Translations under genes and position numbers: made by a program
The notes under the pieces: generated by a model
Database searches by the model: none
What the model was told of the DNA's origin: nothing
The model's input: only the letters and a program-made list of their open reading frames with translations
Part shown: positions 9,900-18,799 of the stretch, one piece after another
How the letters are laid out: each line of letters opens with the position of its first letter
Numbering within the stretch: the first letter of the stretch is position 1
Assembly (NCBI GenBank): GCA_004151065.3
Contig: NWUY0300002047.1
Span: 6,439 to 33,006 of the forward strand
Origin: Larix sibirica
Taxonomy: Eukaryota; Streptophyta; Pinopsida; Pinales; Pinaceae
Reading direction: 5' to 3'
DNA length: 26,568 nt

Positions 9900-10785
9900 A
9901 TATATATATGTATGACAGGATTTAGATCAATAAGAAGTTAACATGGTAATTCAATCCTTTAAAGCATAACATAAATAAAAGTCTCATTTATTTATGACGG
10001 TATCTTTGAACAACATCTTTCGGCATTTTCATCCTCCTATTTTCAATTCAAATTGCTAGATTATAAAGAATTAGCATCGGTCAATGATCGATGAGTTATG
10101 TTATTATTAGAACTAATTATTACAACTTCATGTTTCCATCGCGAGTTGGTGGTGGCCAAACGACAATCAACTAGCTATTCCATAAATTCTCTGCTAACTA
10201 CGTTAACAGACTTTCAGAGTGGGGCTGATTGATCATTAACTAGATTATATTCTTCATATTGGGTGGTAATTAATTACCGGAGTTCATTTTCAATCTCACG
10301 GCAATTCGCTAGGAGAATCATCCTATAGATAATGTTCCCCATAAACCCAATGACTAGGAATAAAATCACGTTGGGTTGTCTCATGAGTTTGTCAGTAAGG
10401 GAGGTATTTAGCACCCAACATAAATCCGCTTGATAAAATTAAGACTCCGGGGATTGCAGCTCAACGCTATACATCGAACCCTGGAGAGTGTGATCAAGCA
10501 ATTGATAAGCGCACAAGCCGTCTCTTAGTATATTACAAGCTATTATGGACACTCTAAGTCTTAACAAAAGAAGCCGCAGTCGTGCGTCCTATCTGAGGCT
10601 CCGTTGTAGTTGTGGCAACATAGGTGTCCTCATAAGAACAATAATTTCCTCTACAAAATCAAGCTATGTCAGAACAGAGCCCCTGCAGCAGTCTTGGTTT
10701 CCCTGCGATGGAGCAGAGTACAGCCGTTGATGGGACACGGAGAGCTGTTTTATGGAAAACGGGGCGTTTTAGTTTGCCCATATCC
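9900..10785. other. Unassigned single-copy-like stretch
   Basis: Between the tandem repeat and the fold-back the composition becomes more balanced from about 10020. Open frames of about 60-100 codons at 10545-10909 overlap in two phases and match nothing I recognise. No splice structure, RNA gene or element end is evident. Confidence 0.3.
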
Positions 10786-10791
10786 CACTCC

Positions 10792-11157
10792 CGTTCTTTG
10801 TCTTTTCTGTCCTGGTTTCAGGACATGGTACTGTATTGAGTGTTTATATGTATCGTCTTTATTAATCATGGTACCATCTCTGTTTCTTCTGGTTCCATTT
10901 GCACCATAAACATAAATTTCTTGACAGGCCTGTTGCAGGCCATTAAACTGTTATCGCCCCATTAAATGGCCTGTAGTAGGCTGAATAATATTCGCTATAT
11001 TATTTAGCCTGCTACAGGCCTGTCAAGAAATTTATGTTTACAGTGCAAGAGGAACTGGAAGAAACAGAGATGGTACCATGATTAGTAAAGACGATTCATA
11101 TAAAACACTCAATACAGTACCAGGTCCTGGAAACCGAGACCGAAAAGACAAAGAACG
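10792..11157. repeat. Imperfect inverted repeat (fold-back)
   Basis: Arm 10792-10935 is the reverse complement of 11012-11157, about 90% identical by eye. Landmarks are CGTTCTTTGTCTTTT on the left against AAAAGACAAAGAACG on the right, and AAATTTCTTGACAGGCCTG against CAGGCCTGTCAAGAAATTT. The loop holds a smaller near-perfect hairpin (10970-10980 pairing with 11008-11018, plus flanking AATAATA). The right arm is also the 5' part of the duplicated CYP74 module. Confidence 0.85.
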
Positions 11158-11664
11158 TCCATATCAGTATTCAGGTATGGAAACATATTTTTGGAAGTGA
11201 GCCTAAAACATGTGTGGAAGTAGACTCCAAAAGAATCTTTGTAATATTTTCATAACGTTATGTATGGTCAAGGTGGGCAAAAAACATTACACCTGAGGAA
11301 ATTGTGATATTCTTGGTGATTTACACTGGCCATGGCAACTCCGCTGTCATAGTCAACGCAATTCATCTATATACTATTTTACCTACCCTGTTGTGAGCTT
11401 TTGGGAAATCGAGAGGATGGGATAGGATATTGGTGTTTGCGAGCATGGCCTCAACAGGGTTTTCTGGGAAGGAGATGCCTGGAAGTTACGGCTCCCCATT
11501 GTTGGGCGTCATAGATTCGAGTATATCTGTCATAGAGGACAACATTCAAGAGACGCGGAGACAAATACAAGTGCACGGTCTTCAACGTCAATTTGCCACC
11601 CGGTCCACCCATAGTATCGGACTCGCGAAACCCGTTCTCTGCGATCTAAGCAAGGTGGAGAAAA
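11008..11664 (+). repeat. Direct repeat copy A of CYP74-bearing module
   Basis: This segment is repeated at about 11855-12522. The offset is 848 near the left end (CCTGTCAAG) and 858 through the coding part, so one or more indels lie between. It runs from the GC-rich end motif through a putative upstream region into the CYP74 fragment. Similarity ends at GGTGGAGAAAA in both copies. Confidence 0.85.
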
Positions 11665-11669
11665 ATGCA
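11430..11669 (+). pseudogene. CYP74-family gene fragment, copy A
   Basis: Three reading frames together give the N-terminal part of a CYP74 cytochrome P450 (allene oxide synthase / hydroperoxide lyase family, which rearranges fatty-acid hydroperoxides in oxylipin synthesis). Frame 1 has EMPGSYGSPLLG (11475-11507). A second frame has RFEYICHRGQ (11513-11542). A third has DKYKCTVFNVNLPPGPPIV. Frame 1 returns with KPVLCDLSKVEK. The family pattern is I-P-G-x-Y-G-x-P-x-x-G, D-R-L-D-Y-F, R-x-x-K-Y-x-S-T-V-F, M-P-P-G-P, and F-P-x-L-F-D-x-S-K-V-E-K. About a dozen codons usually found between PPGPPIVSDSRN and PVL are missing. The frame has a TTG where copy B has the ATG. After VEK the sequence is unrelated to copy B and soon stops. 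The I-helix and haem-binding regions are absent, so it is non-functional. Confidence 0.72.
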
Positions 11670-11850
11670 TCTCTGCGAAAAATGCTATCCACATTGCGGA
11701 ATTTTTAAAAGAAAATAGCACGCAAAACGATGAAAAAGTTTGGTATTTTGCAGTAAACAGTTGCGTGACAATAAAATTATGTTTAAGGTGTGCTAGCCGG
11801 CAAATATTATTCAGACTGCTGCACGCCATTTAATGGGGCGACAGCGGTTA
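11670..11850. other. Spacer between CYP74 copies
   Basis: Unrelated to the sequence that follows copy B. Its right end (about 11826-11850, CGCCATTTAATGGGGCGA) corresponds, in inverted orientation, to 10948-10966 in the fold-back loop, so the module boundary lies here. Confidence 0.5.
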
Positions 11851-11854
11851 AATA

Positions 11855-12522
11855 GCCTGCAGTAGGCCTGTCAAGAAATTTATGTTTACGGTGCAAGAGG
11901 AACTAGAAGAAACAGAGATGGTAACATGATTAATAAAGACGATTCATATCAAACACTCAATATTCAGACATGGTCCTAGAAACTGGGACAGAAAAGACAA
12001 AGAACATCCATATCAGTATTCAGACATGGAAACGGATTATTTGGAAGTGAACCTAAAACATTTGTGGAGGTAGACTCCAAAATAATCTCTGTAATATTTT
12101 CATAACGTTGTGTATGGTCAAGGTGGGAAAAAAACATTACTATTGAGGAAATTATGATATTCTTGGCGATTTACACTGGCCATGGAAACTCCACCGTCAT
12201 GTACAGTGCAATTCATCTATATGCTGTTTTACCTACCCTGTTGTGAGCTTTCTGAATTTTGGACAATCGAGAGGATGGGATAGGATAATGGTATTCGCGA
12301 CCATGGGCTCAACAGGGTTTCCTGGGAAGAAGATGCCTGGAAGTTACGGCTCCCCATTGCTGGGCACCATAGATTCGAGTATTTCTGTCACAGAGGACAA
12401 CATTCAAGAGCCGCAGAGACAAATACAAGTGCACGGTGTTCAACGTCAATTTTCCACCGGGTCCACCCATAGTATCGGACTCGCGAAACCCGTGCTCTAC
12501 AATCTGAGCAAGGTGGAGAAAA
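11855..12522 (+). repeat. Direct repeat copy B of CYP74-bearing module
   Basis: Second copy of the module at 11008-11664, same orientation, with scattered substitutions and small indels across both the upstream and the coding part. Confidence 0.85.
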
Positions 12523-12560
12523 GGATTGTACCACACCAAACACCAGGTCTGGAATTTCAA
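12288..12560 (+). pseudogene. CYP74-family gene fragment, copy B
   Basis: This is the better-preserved copy: ATG at 12288 lies 16 codons before PGSYGSPLLG (12336-12365), a short leader like that of non-plastid CYP74 proteins, without an obvious transit peptide. RFEYFCHRGQ (12371-12400) is in frame +2. The frame-+1 stretch FKSRRDKYKCTVFNVNFPPG and the following PPIV-SDSRN run over 12403-12489. PVLYNLSKVEKR returns to the first frame from 12489. Both frame changes and the missing segment before PVL are the same as in copy A. After VEKR the sequence continues open to 12605 but no longer resembles CYP74. It is a 5' gene fragment of roughly 75 codons against about 480-520 for the family, and cannot encode an enzyme. 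Whether the loss downstream was by an intron boundary or by deletion cannot be told. Confidence 0.72.
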
Positions 12561-12605
12561 ATCCCATTCATTCCTCGTATGGAAATTTTAACTACTTTTC
12601 TGTGA

Positions 12606-14310
12606 TTGACCTCCATACGCGTAGGATAAAAGACAACCAAAACGCCCCGCGGCGATTTTGGATAAAACCGATATAAATTCTCGTTGGAAATTGTTATTTT
12701 CGTATTTTTGTAATTTCAGCAATTAGAATTGACGGTTCTAAATTAATTTCCCAATTTTAAACTACTCAGATCGCTTAAATTACAATGTGAATACTCCAAA
12801 TTGCGATTTTGGCAAGAATTGCTCTGCAGATTCCGGCCGGCCTGGAACGTTTTAGTTAGCCCTTATACATCACCCCCTCCGTATGGTCACCATTATAACC
12901 TTTGATCTTATTATTTTGGCATAATACTATTTGGAAAAGGGTATTATTGGATGGAGATAGTGGGGAGAATGATATAGAAGTTTCAAATAAAAAGAGGTAA
13001 ATGAGAGTGATTATGAGAAAAACAAGAGAGGTTTAAGATTTAGCTAAAATGGGTCTTTTTGCAACCCAACCCTTCTGCTCAAAAAGAGAGAATCATGAAA
13101 CATAAAAATATATATCTATACTAAATTTTTATTACTTAATATAAATTGCTTTAAAATGCATGTATTCTAAACTATCGATTTCTGAGCTGGGAGGAAATAC
13201 TGGATTCTTCGGTTCAGAAAGAGGGCTCTATATATTTTCTGGATTGAGATCCATACCTGATCATGATATTTTTTTTTTTGGATGCATAGACATAAGTTTT
13301 GATAGTTTGGAGATGCACCAGAAATCTCTTTTTTGTAATAGTTGGTCATTATTGATTTATAGCGATCACATAGCTCTAAAGAACTATTGTTGTACTGTTT
13401 GATTCAAATAATGAATATCAATAGTACGCTTTTTTTCGCTAAAAAAAAAAATCCATCTCAAATGTCAAAATGATATAAAACAATGCAAACAATGAGATTT
13501 AAAACTCTAGATAAACGCAAAAACTCATATTATTTAAAGTTACATATCATATGTAAATTGATATGAAAAATGAGGGAGTTTGGAATGGAAGTTATGGTGT
13601 TTGAATGATGCCTTGGTCTCACCTTTGGAATCAAACTTACCTTGCACTTCTTCGATCTATGAGGATATAGTTTTAACAATACCTTACACAACGCCTTACC
13701 TTTGGGAATTATGCTTCAAAGCCCTCTATGTTATGCTTTCCTCACCTAGTTCGTACTACCCTAGACGCTTATCTAAGAGTTGAAGACATCCTTTTGAGAA
13801 CTATCATCCTAGCCTAAAAGTTGGAAAATGATTTATTGATTGGGTGCAAAATATAATTTAAGAAAGGTAACTAAATCAGTTGATTCAAGGTAAAGGAGGT
13901 CAATTGTCCTTGTTTTTTCTACCATTGAAAATGAATTTGTATTAATTATCCCTCTCTTGCATGGATTTGTTATTAATTACAAAGCGGCACAAGCAATATT
14001 ATTGAATTCTTTCACTTCAACTAAATTTACTCCATTAAAAGAATTAAATCTAGATTGGAAATTCTAAAAGAAGAACCCATGCCACGGGCGCATTAGTTAC
14101 TAACATACTACACCTATACAAATTTATAATGTCAAATTATAGGTTTAATAATTGGCATGACTGTCACATTTTTTAATTGCAAAAATTTTAACCACGTGAC
14201 AAATACATCTTCATATGAAGAAAAAAAATTCCACACAATGTCAACCAAGCTTGCCACAGACCAATGGCTCATGACCAATAAACACTTGCACAAGTTACAC
14301 AGAAGAAAGC
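12606..14310. other. AT-rich intergenic stretch, nothing recognised
   Basis: Open frames of 60-80 codons occur (13160-13402 plus, 13580-13783 plus) but have AT-driven composition and no recognisable motif. No RNA gene, element end or tandem repeat was seen. Confidence 0.4.
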
Positions 14311-14316
14311 ATAACA

Positions 14317-14653
14317 TGTTGGAGTTTTGGTTGAATAACTGCCGCACCTCTAAGAATATAATGTGGACTAATTGTCACACTAGGATCATGGGACTATGTG
14401 GTTGGTTTCAAATGTTTACCAACATCTGCAGGTTTTGGTGTAACGACAAACCTTACATGGTATCGGAGCAGAGGTCTCAAGTTCAGTTTCCCCGAGCTAC
14501 GTCGGAGGGGGGGGTGTTGGAGTATTGGTTGATAACCGCCACACCTTTGAGAATATAATGTGGACTAACCACCACCCTGTATAATCAGACCTTGTGCTTG
14601 GTTTCAAATGTTTACCAACATCTACAAGTTTTTGTGTAACGAGAAACCTTACA
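14317..14653 (+). mobile_element. Complete TRIM-type miniature LTR retrotransposon
   Basis: LTR 1 (14317-14457, 141 bp) and LTR 2 (14515-14653, 139 bp) both start TGTTGGAGT and end CCTTACA, giving the canonical TG...CA. The primer site TGGTATCGGAGC (14458-14469) differs by one base from the tRNA(Met) complement. The internal region is only 57 bp and ends in a G-rich polypurine run at 14505-14514. It has no coding capacity. The family is the same as the truncated copy at 8908-9133. The two LTRs differ at a number of bases, so the insertion is not recent. The flanking 5-mers TAACA and TATAA do not form a clean target duplication. Confidence 0.9.
14458..14469 (+). promoter_or_regulatory. Primer-binding site of the complete TRIM
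   Basis: TGGTATCGGAGC directly abuts LTR 1; one mismatch (A to G) to the initiator tRNA(Met) complement. Confidence 0.8.
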
Positions 14654-14837
14654 TATAAATTATCCTTCTCCAAAATCGAATTCAAAGAATTCTCATCTCT
14701 ATAAATCCATTTACCGTTGCAAAGTGCACCCTATTCTTCCATAATTATATTTTAAGGGAGTCTCCAGTTATATTGCCATTCCATTAAATAAAAAAAACCG
14801 TTATAAATCTAAATGTAATTAAAATAATTCCCCATGA

Positions 14838-14993
14838 TTTAATTCCCCATTATCATTTTCCCAAAGCCTTTCTCCCCCTCGTTAAAATGCCCTCCCCCCT
14901 TGTTTGAATTAACAAATTTAATTCCCCATTATCATTTTCGCCAAGCATTTTCCCCCCTCGTTTGAATTAACAAAATATTCTTTAATTATCATA
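14838..14993 (+). repeat. Short tandem duplication, about 80-bp unit
   Basis: TTTAATTCCCCATTATCATT followed by a C-rich run and TTGAATTAACAAA appears twice in tandem, with small changes. The rest of 14654-15000 is AT-rich and unassigned. Confidence 0.7.
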
Positions 14994-15002
14994 AAAGAAG
15001 AG

Positions 15003-15175
15003 AAGCTCCACCGCTATTTCCTTACGAGTCTTTGGGCTTACCAAAGAATCAAAGAGCGTGGTGACAACCCTATGCTATATTCCTTTGCTTACTACCAAAG
15101 CCGCATGTTTAAAATTCAAAAGGATGATGAAAGGTTTCTAGCGGCTAATAATGGGTTGGGGAGTTTGATTTGTAG
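15003..15175 (+). pseudogene. Open coding-like stretch upstream of the RNase H tail
   Basis: One frame reads without a stop through LHRYFLTSLWAYQRIKERG and YYQSRMFKIQKDDERFLAAN, with codon use that looks protein-like. I do not recognise the family. It may belong to the same LINE-like element as the RNase H remnant that starts at 15176 in a shifted frame, or to a different element joined to it. Confidence 0.35.
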
Positions 15176-15385
15176 GTACTGAATCTTGTCTATTGGTGTA
15201 ATCGCATTCAGCAGGATTTGAGTTCTTTTAATTCATATTCGCTGGATCATATTTTCCGAGAGTTTAACTCTCAAGCTGATAAGTTATCAAAGCTGGCGAT
15301 TGAAGGTGAAGAAGGCATTTTATTTTGGGAGGATGTCTATGAGGATAGGGTGGTGGATTCTGACTCACTTTATTTTCTTTTTTAA
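15176..15385 (+). pseudogene. LINE-type RNase H C-terminal remnant
   Basis: A 69-codon open stretch ending in TAA reads VLNLVYWCNRIQQDL, then LDHIFREFNSQADKLSKLAI, then an acidic tail. This matches the end of the plant reverse-transcriptase-associated RNase H domain (RVT_3 type), where H-I-x-R-E-x-N-x-x-A-D-x-L-(A/S) carries the conserved His and the final catalytic Asp. Both His and Asp are present. RNase H in such elements degrades the RNA strand of the hybrid during reverse transcription. The first part of the domain and the reverse transcriptase are missing upstream. The last 110 bp are repeated exactly, inverted, at 18396-18505, which is likely an assembly artefact. Confidence 0.7.
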
Positions 15386-15845
15386 GTTATTCATGAAAAT
15401 ATGTATGACTGTTTATAATCCATGGATATCAGTCCACTCTGCAAATTTTAAATTTTGAAGTGAAAGAAAGTATCTTACTTCATGGTCTTTCTGATATATT
15501 GTAACATCTTTTGATAAATATCTGTACTACTTGATTCAGCCATAATTAAATAGCAGTAGTATATTTTTTTTGGGGGAAAAAAAATGATGGCCAAGGCGAA
15601 TTCTGTCTCTCATCATGACGTGTTGACATGTTAAGCCTGCCACGGACACTTGTTTAGCACCTTACAGTAAGAAGTACCGCTCTAACTGATGCCAAGGCAC
15701 GTCAGAAAACTGTAAACTATGGCATATATTCACAGGTCGAGGGAATATTAACAGAGACGCAGCTTGCCAGCGTCAACACGCAGCTAGAGCGGGAGATAGG
15801 ACACGACAGGGAGTCGACAGTCAAGAAAACAAAAACGCATACACA
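15276..15845 (+). repeat. 570-bp inverted duplicate, left copy
   Basis: It is identical, base for base with no gap, to the reverse complement of 17936-18505 (paired positions always sum to 33781; I compared the full length in 60-base blocks). The left boundary falls in the middle of the RNase H remnant and the right boundary in unrelated sequence, so it does not follow any natural element edge. Confidence 0.95.
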
Positions 15846-15975
15846 CAGGTGGCAAAACCAGCGAACCAGCTCGACAGCCAGCATAAAAAAACAACAAAAA
15901 AATCAGCGCAGAGTGAAGCTTACAAAGGCGCATATAACAAGTAACAACGAGCAGGCAGCTGACCTGACACGTTAA

Positions 15976-16337
15976 ACGACACGCGACCCAAATCCTAATC
16001 CTACCGCAAGGCATACGAGTGAAACGTTGGAGATTAAAAACGTTCGACAGAGAATCCACAAGCCGTGGCAAAAGGCAGTATTATCTCCTGCAGCAGCCAA
16101 CACAACGCAAAACGCAGACCTCGCAGATAATAGTGACAACGCAAATGAACATGCGGAAAGAGAGCTGTTAGGGTGGTAGGAATCATACGTCCAACCGGTT
16201 CTATGAACAATGCACAAACCAACAATGAGCAGGAGCAATTCACACTTCTACAGGCCGAAAATGAATCACTAGCAGGGAGATTGAGCTTGAGCTTGAGCAG
16301 GGAAGGTTCCGATTCATACCTTGTTTTCTGCAGTTAG
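15976..16337 (+). pseudogene. Unassigned polar coding remnant in two frames
   Basis: A stop-free frame of 67 codons (15976-16176, TAG at 16177) reads KNVRQRIHKPWQKAVLSPAA and continues with an N/D/A/E-rich segment. One base back in phase, a second frame (16173-16334) continues with a similar polar composition and then LLQAENESLAGRLSLSLSRE before a TAG. The join suggests one polypeptide broken by a frameshift. There is no ATG at the head. Composition is richer in G+C than the surroundings. I do not recognise a family. A retroelement gag or ORF1 leader, or a host exon, are both possible. The hydrophobic open frames on the other strand look like antisense shadows. Confidence 0.35.
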
Positions 16338-16481
16338 TATGAGTTTTGATTGTGGACGTCGTGATTTAGATTTTGTTTTTTTACAGTCTGCTTGGTATTG
16401 TTCCTTTTTGTACATACTGGCGAGAGAGGAGAGAGGGTGAGGAAGCCAAAGAACTGAGTTGATTCCACTCCCCTTGCCACT

Positions 16482-16817
16482 ATGCTTGATGAATTATTAT
16501 ATTCGAGGTGTCTTTCGAAGTCGGTCGATATTGTCTTCCTGATCGACTGCTCGGGTCTTCCGGTTGATTCATCTCTTTCACGTCCCGACCGTTTTTCATT
16601 TAATCATATGTCATAATGTTTTAACGTGCTTGATACTGCTAAGAAAATGGCCCGCTTCATGGTTCGTCATGGACGTTCTCTTTCTCCTTATGACCAAATC
16701 TTTCCAGACGCCTTACCTTTGAACATTCTCAATGTTATAGGGTTTACTCAATCACTAGGTCAACAGGGTGGCTTCTTGGTGCCTAATGCTGTGCTTCTCA
16801 TCAGTAGCTTCTCATGA
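16482..16817 (+). pseudogene. Unassigned coding remnant with one internal stop
   Basis: From ATG 16482 a frame of about 111 codons is interrupted only once, by TAA at 16614. It reads MLDELLYSRCLSKSVDIVF and LIDCSGLPVDSS before the stop, and KKMARFMVRHGRSLSPYDQI and NVIGFTQSLGQQGGFLVP after it, then stops at 16815. It is G+C-richer than the flanks and looks like real former protein sequence. I could not assign a family. The frame is in phase with 16173-16334, but the sequence between has several stops. Its last 25 bases lie in the cluster of short repeats beginning at 16793, so the true 3' end may have been replaced. Confidence 0.4.
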
Positions 16818-17172
16818 ACCTAAGAGAATCTATCCTAGGAAGATTATTGTTTATACAATACTGGCTAAACTATCAAAGCTACTGATGAGAAGCTACTGGA
16901 CAGACTATCAAAGCTATTGATGAGAAGCTACTGGAGAGACTTGCAGTAGCTTCTCATGAACCTAAGAGAATCTATTTTTCACTACATGATCCTTCTTTAT
17001 TGATATCCAAGGAAGATTATTGTTTATAAAATACTGTCTAAACTTAGTCAATGGATCTTATCTCTTGAAATGGATGGACATGATCCTTCTTTATTGATAT
17101 CCAAGGAAGATTATTGTTTATAAAATACTGGTTAAACTCGGTCAATGGATCTTATCTCTTCAAATGGATGGA
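16793..17172. repeat. Cluster of nested direct and inverted short repeats
   Basis: GCTTCTCATCAGTAGCTT (16793-16810) is perfectly inverted at 16876-16893 and with one mismatch at 16911-16928. A 31-bp stretch starting AGTAGCTTCTCATGAACC (16803-16833) recurs directly at 16945-16975. GGAAGATTATTGTTTATA occurs at 16838, 17011 and 17105. From 16985 a 94-bp unit beginning CATGATCCTTCTTTATTG is tandemly duplicated (second copy at 17079) with four or five changes. Confidence 0.85.
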
Positions 17173-17826
17173 CACCATTAGTTGACATTGAAAGTCTAAC
17201 ATCACAAATTTCTTCTTTAAAAATGGGCTATATTTCCTCGATATCCCTCAATGTAGAACCATATCCATGCATTTGGATGTAGAACCATATCCAGGCATTT
17301 GCATAACAAATATTCACTTCTCTTTTTTGCATGATAATTCATAAACTATGTCTTTTTTTTGTATCTAAACAATCGCTTGAAATGTGGAATTATGGGGATA
17401 TGACAAAGAACTTTGTGGGTCACCTTATTTGTTATATGATTCTAGTTTGATATCTACTAATTTCACAATCAGAGTATTCATCATTTGTTTCATGTTATCC
17501 ATAATATATAATATGGTCATTACAACGTGCATCAATTGTGTGACACTCCAATCCAATATTTTTCATAATGACACACAATTCTCAATATGTGCAAGGTAAA
17601 GTATTTGACGATTGTAAGAGAATACCACATAACAATTTACAAGAAAAAATAAATTAATGTACTAAATAGTGGATATTAAGGACCTATATATTACCATCAC
17701 AAAAAAGACAATAAATTATATTTATATATAGAATCATCTTGCATACCTTAGGATCTATGTCATACATGTGTTTGAAATACCATTATGTACCTTCAAGTTA
17801 ACCAACAACAAAATAACATAGATAAG
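17173..17826. other. AT-rich stretch, nothing recognised
   Basis: Contains only a small tandem duplication of TGTAGAACCATATCCA at about 17262-17300. Open frames are short and compositional. Confidence 0.4.
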
Positions 17827-17934
17827 ACTTGTCTTTGAGTTTTTGTATAAAGGTTTGTACCTTATCAATAAGAGGTACACACCATTAATAGATTATAGAT
17901 CTCATCCAAAGGTCTCATCCAGAGCAACAAAGGT
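17827..17934 (+). repeat. 108-bp direct repeat, left copy at suspect join
   Basis: Matches 18507-18614 at a constant offset of 680 with four mismatches. It ends one base before the 570-bp inverted duplicate begins. Confidence 0.95.
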
Positions 17935-17935
17935 T

Positions 17936-18505
17936 TGTGTATGCGTTTTTGTTTTCTTGACTGTCGACTCCCTGTCGTGTCCTATCTCCCGCTCTAGCTG
18001 CGTGTTGACGCTGGCAAGCTGCGTCTCTGTTAATATTCCCTCGACCTGTGAATATATGCCATAGTTTACAGTTTTCTGACGTGCCTTGGCATCAGTTAGA
18101 GCGGTACTTCTTACTGTAAGGTGCTAAACAAGTGTCCGTGGCAGGCTTAACATGTCAACACGTCATGATGAGAGACAGAATTCGCCTTGGCCATCATTTT
18201 TTTTCCCCCAAAAAAAATATACTACTGCTATTTAATTATGGCTGAATCAAGTAGTACAGATATTTATCAAAAGATGTTACAATATATCAGAAAGACCATG
18301 AAGTAAGATACTTTCTTTCACTTCAAAATTTAAAATTTGCAGAGTGGACTGATATCCATGGATTATAAACAGTCATACATATTTTCATGAATAACTTAAA
18401 AAAGAAAATAAAGTGAGTCAGAATCCACCACCCTATCCTCATAGACATCCTCCCAAAATAAAATGCCTTCTTCACCTTCAATCGCCAGCTTTGATAACTT
18501 ATCAG
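17936..18505 (-). repeat. 570-bp inverted duplicate, right copy
   Basis: Exact reverse complement of 15276-15845, including part of the RNase H remnant in minus orientation. It ends immediately before the single N at 18506. See the finding on a likely contig-join artefact. Confidence 0.95.
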
Positions 18506-18506
18506 N

Positions 18507-18614
18507 ACTTGTCTTTGAGTTTTTGTATAAAGGTTTGTACTTTATCAATAAGAGGTACACACCATTAATAGATTATAGATCTCATCCATAGGTCTCATCC
18601 AAGGCAACAAAGGT
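18507..18614 (+). repeat. 108-bp direct repeat, right copy at suspect join
   Basis: Starts on the base after the N and repeats 17827-17934 with about 96% identity. Overlapping contig ends that were not merged would give this pattern. Confidence 0.95.
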
Positions 18615-18799
18615 GTCATGGATCAACCTATTTATCCCTTTATTCTCAATAATATTAGTATCATGAATGAGACCCTCACCATCTCTATTATGAATTACAT
18701 AACATTAGGAATTCTAGGCATGGGCACTTTTCTCTTTGTAATTACAAGTAAATAATATCTTCTAAATATTTAGACATTTAAAACTAATAAAAATTGACA

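Noticed and set aside
10040-10440. Organelle-derived insert, suggested by more balanced composition
   Set aside because: I could not match it to any plastid or mitochondrial gene by eye, and there is no supporting open frame or RNA structure.
10610-10909. 99-codon plus-strand open frame rich in Pro, Cys and Leu
   Set aside because: Its end lies in the inverted arm of the fold-back and it overlaps another frame; no family resemblance.
14157-14558. 133-codon plus-strand open frame
   Set aside because: Its second half runs through the LTR, primer site and interior of a TRIM, which is non-coding; the first half has no motif.
15784-16243. Hydrophobic minus-strand open frames of 69-95 codons resembling membrane proteins
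   Set aside because: They are antisense to the polar coding remnant on the plus strand; a polar N/Q/A-rich sequence read backwards gives Leu/Val/Cys-rich frames.
16876-17172. CRISPR-like array
   Set aside because: The repeats differ in length, overlap each other and occur in both orientations without regular spacers; the sequence is plant nuclear in character.
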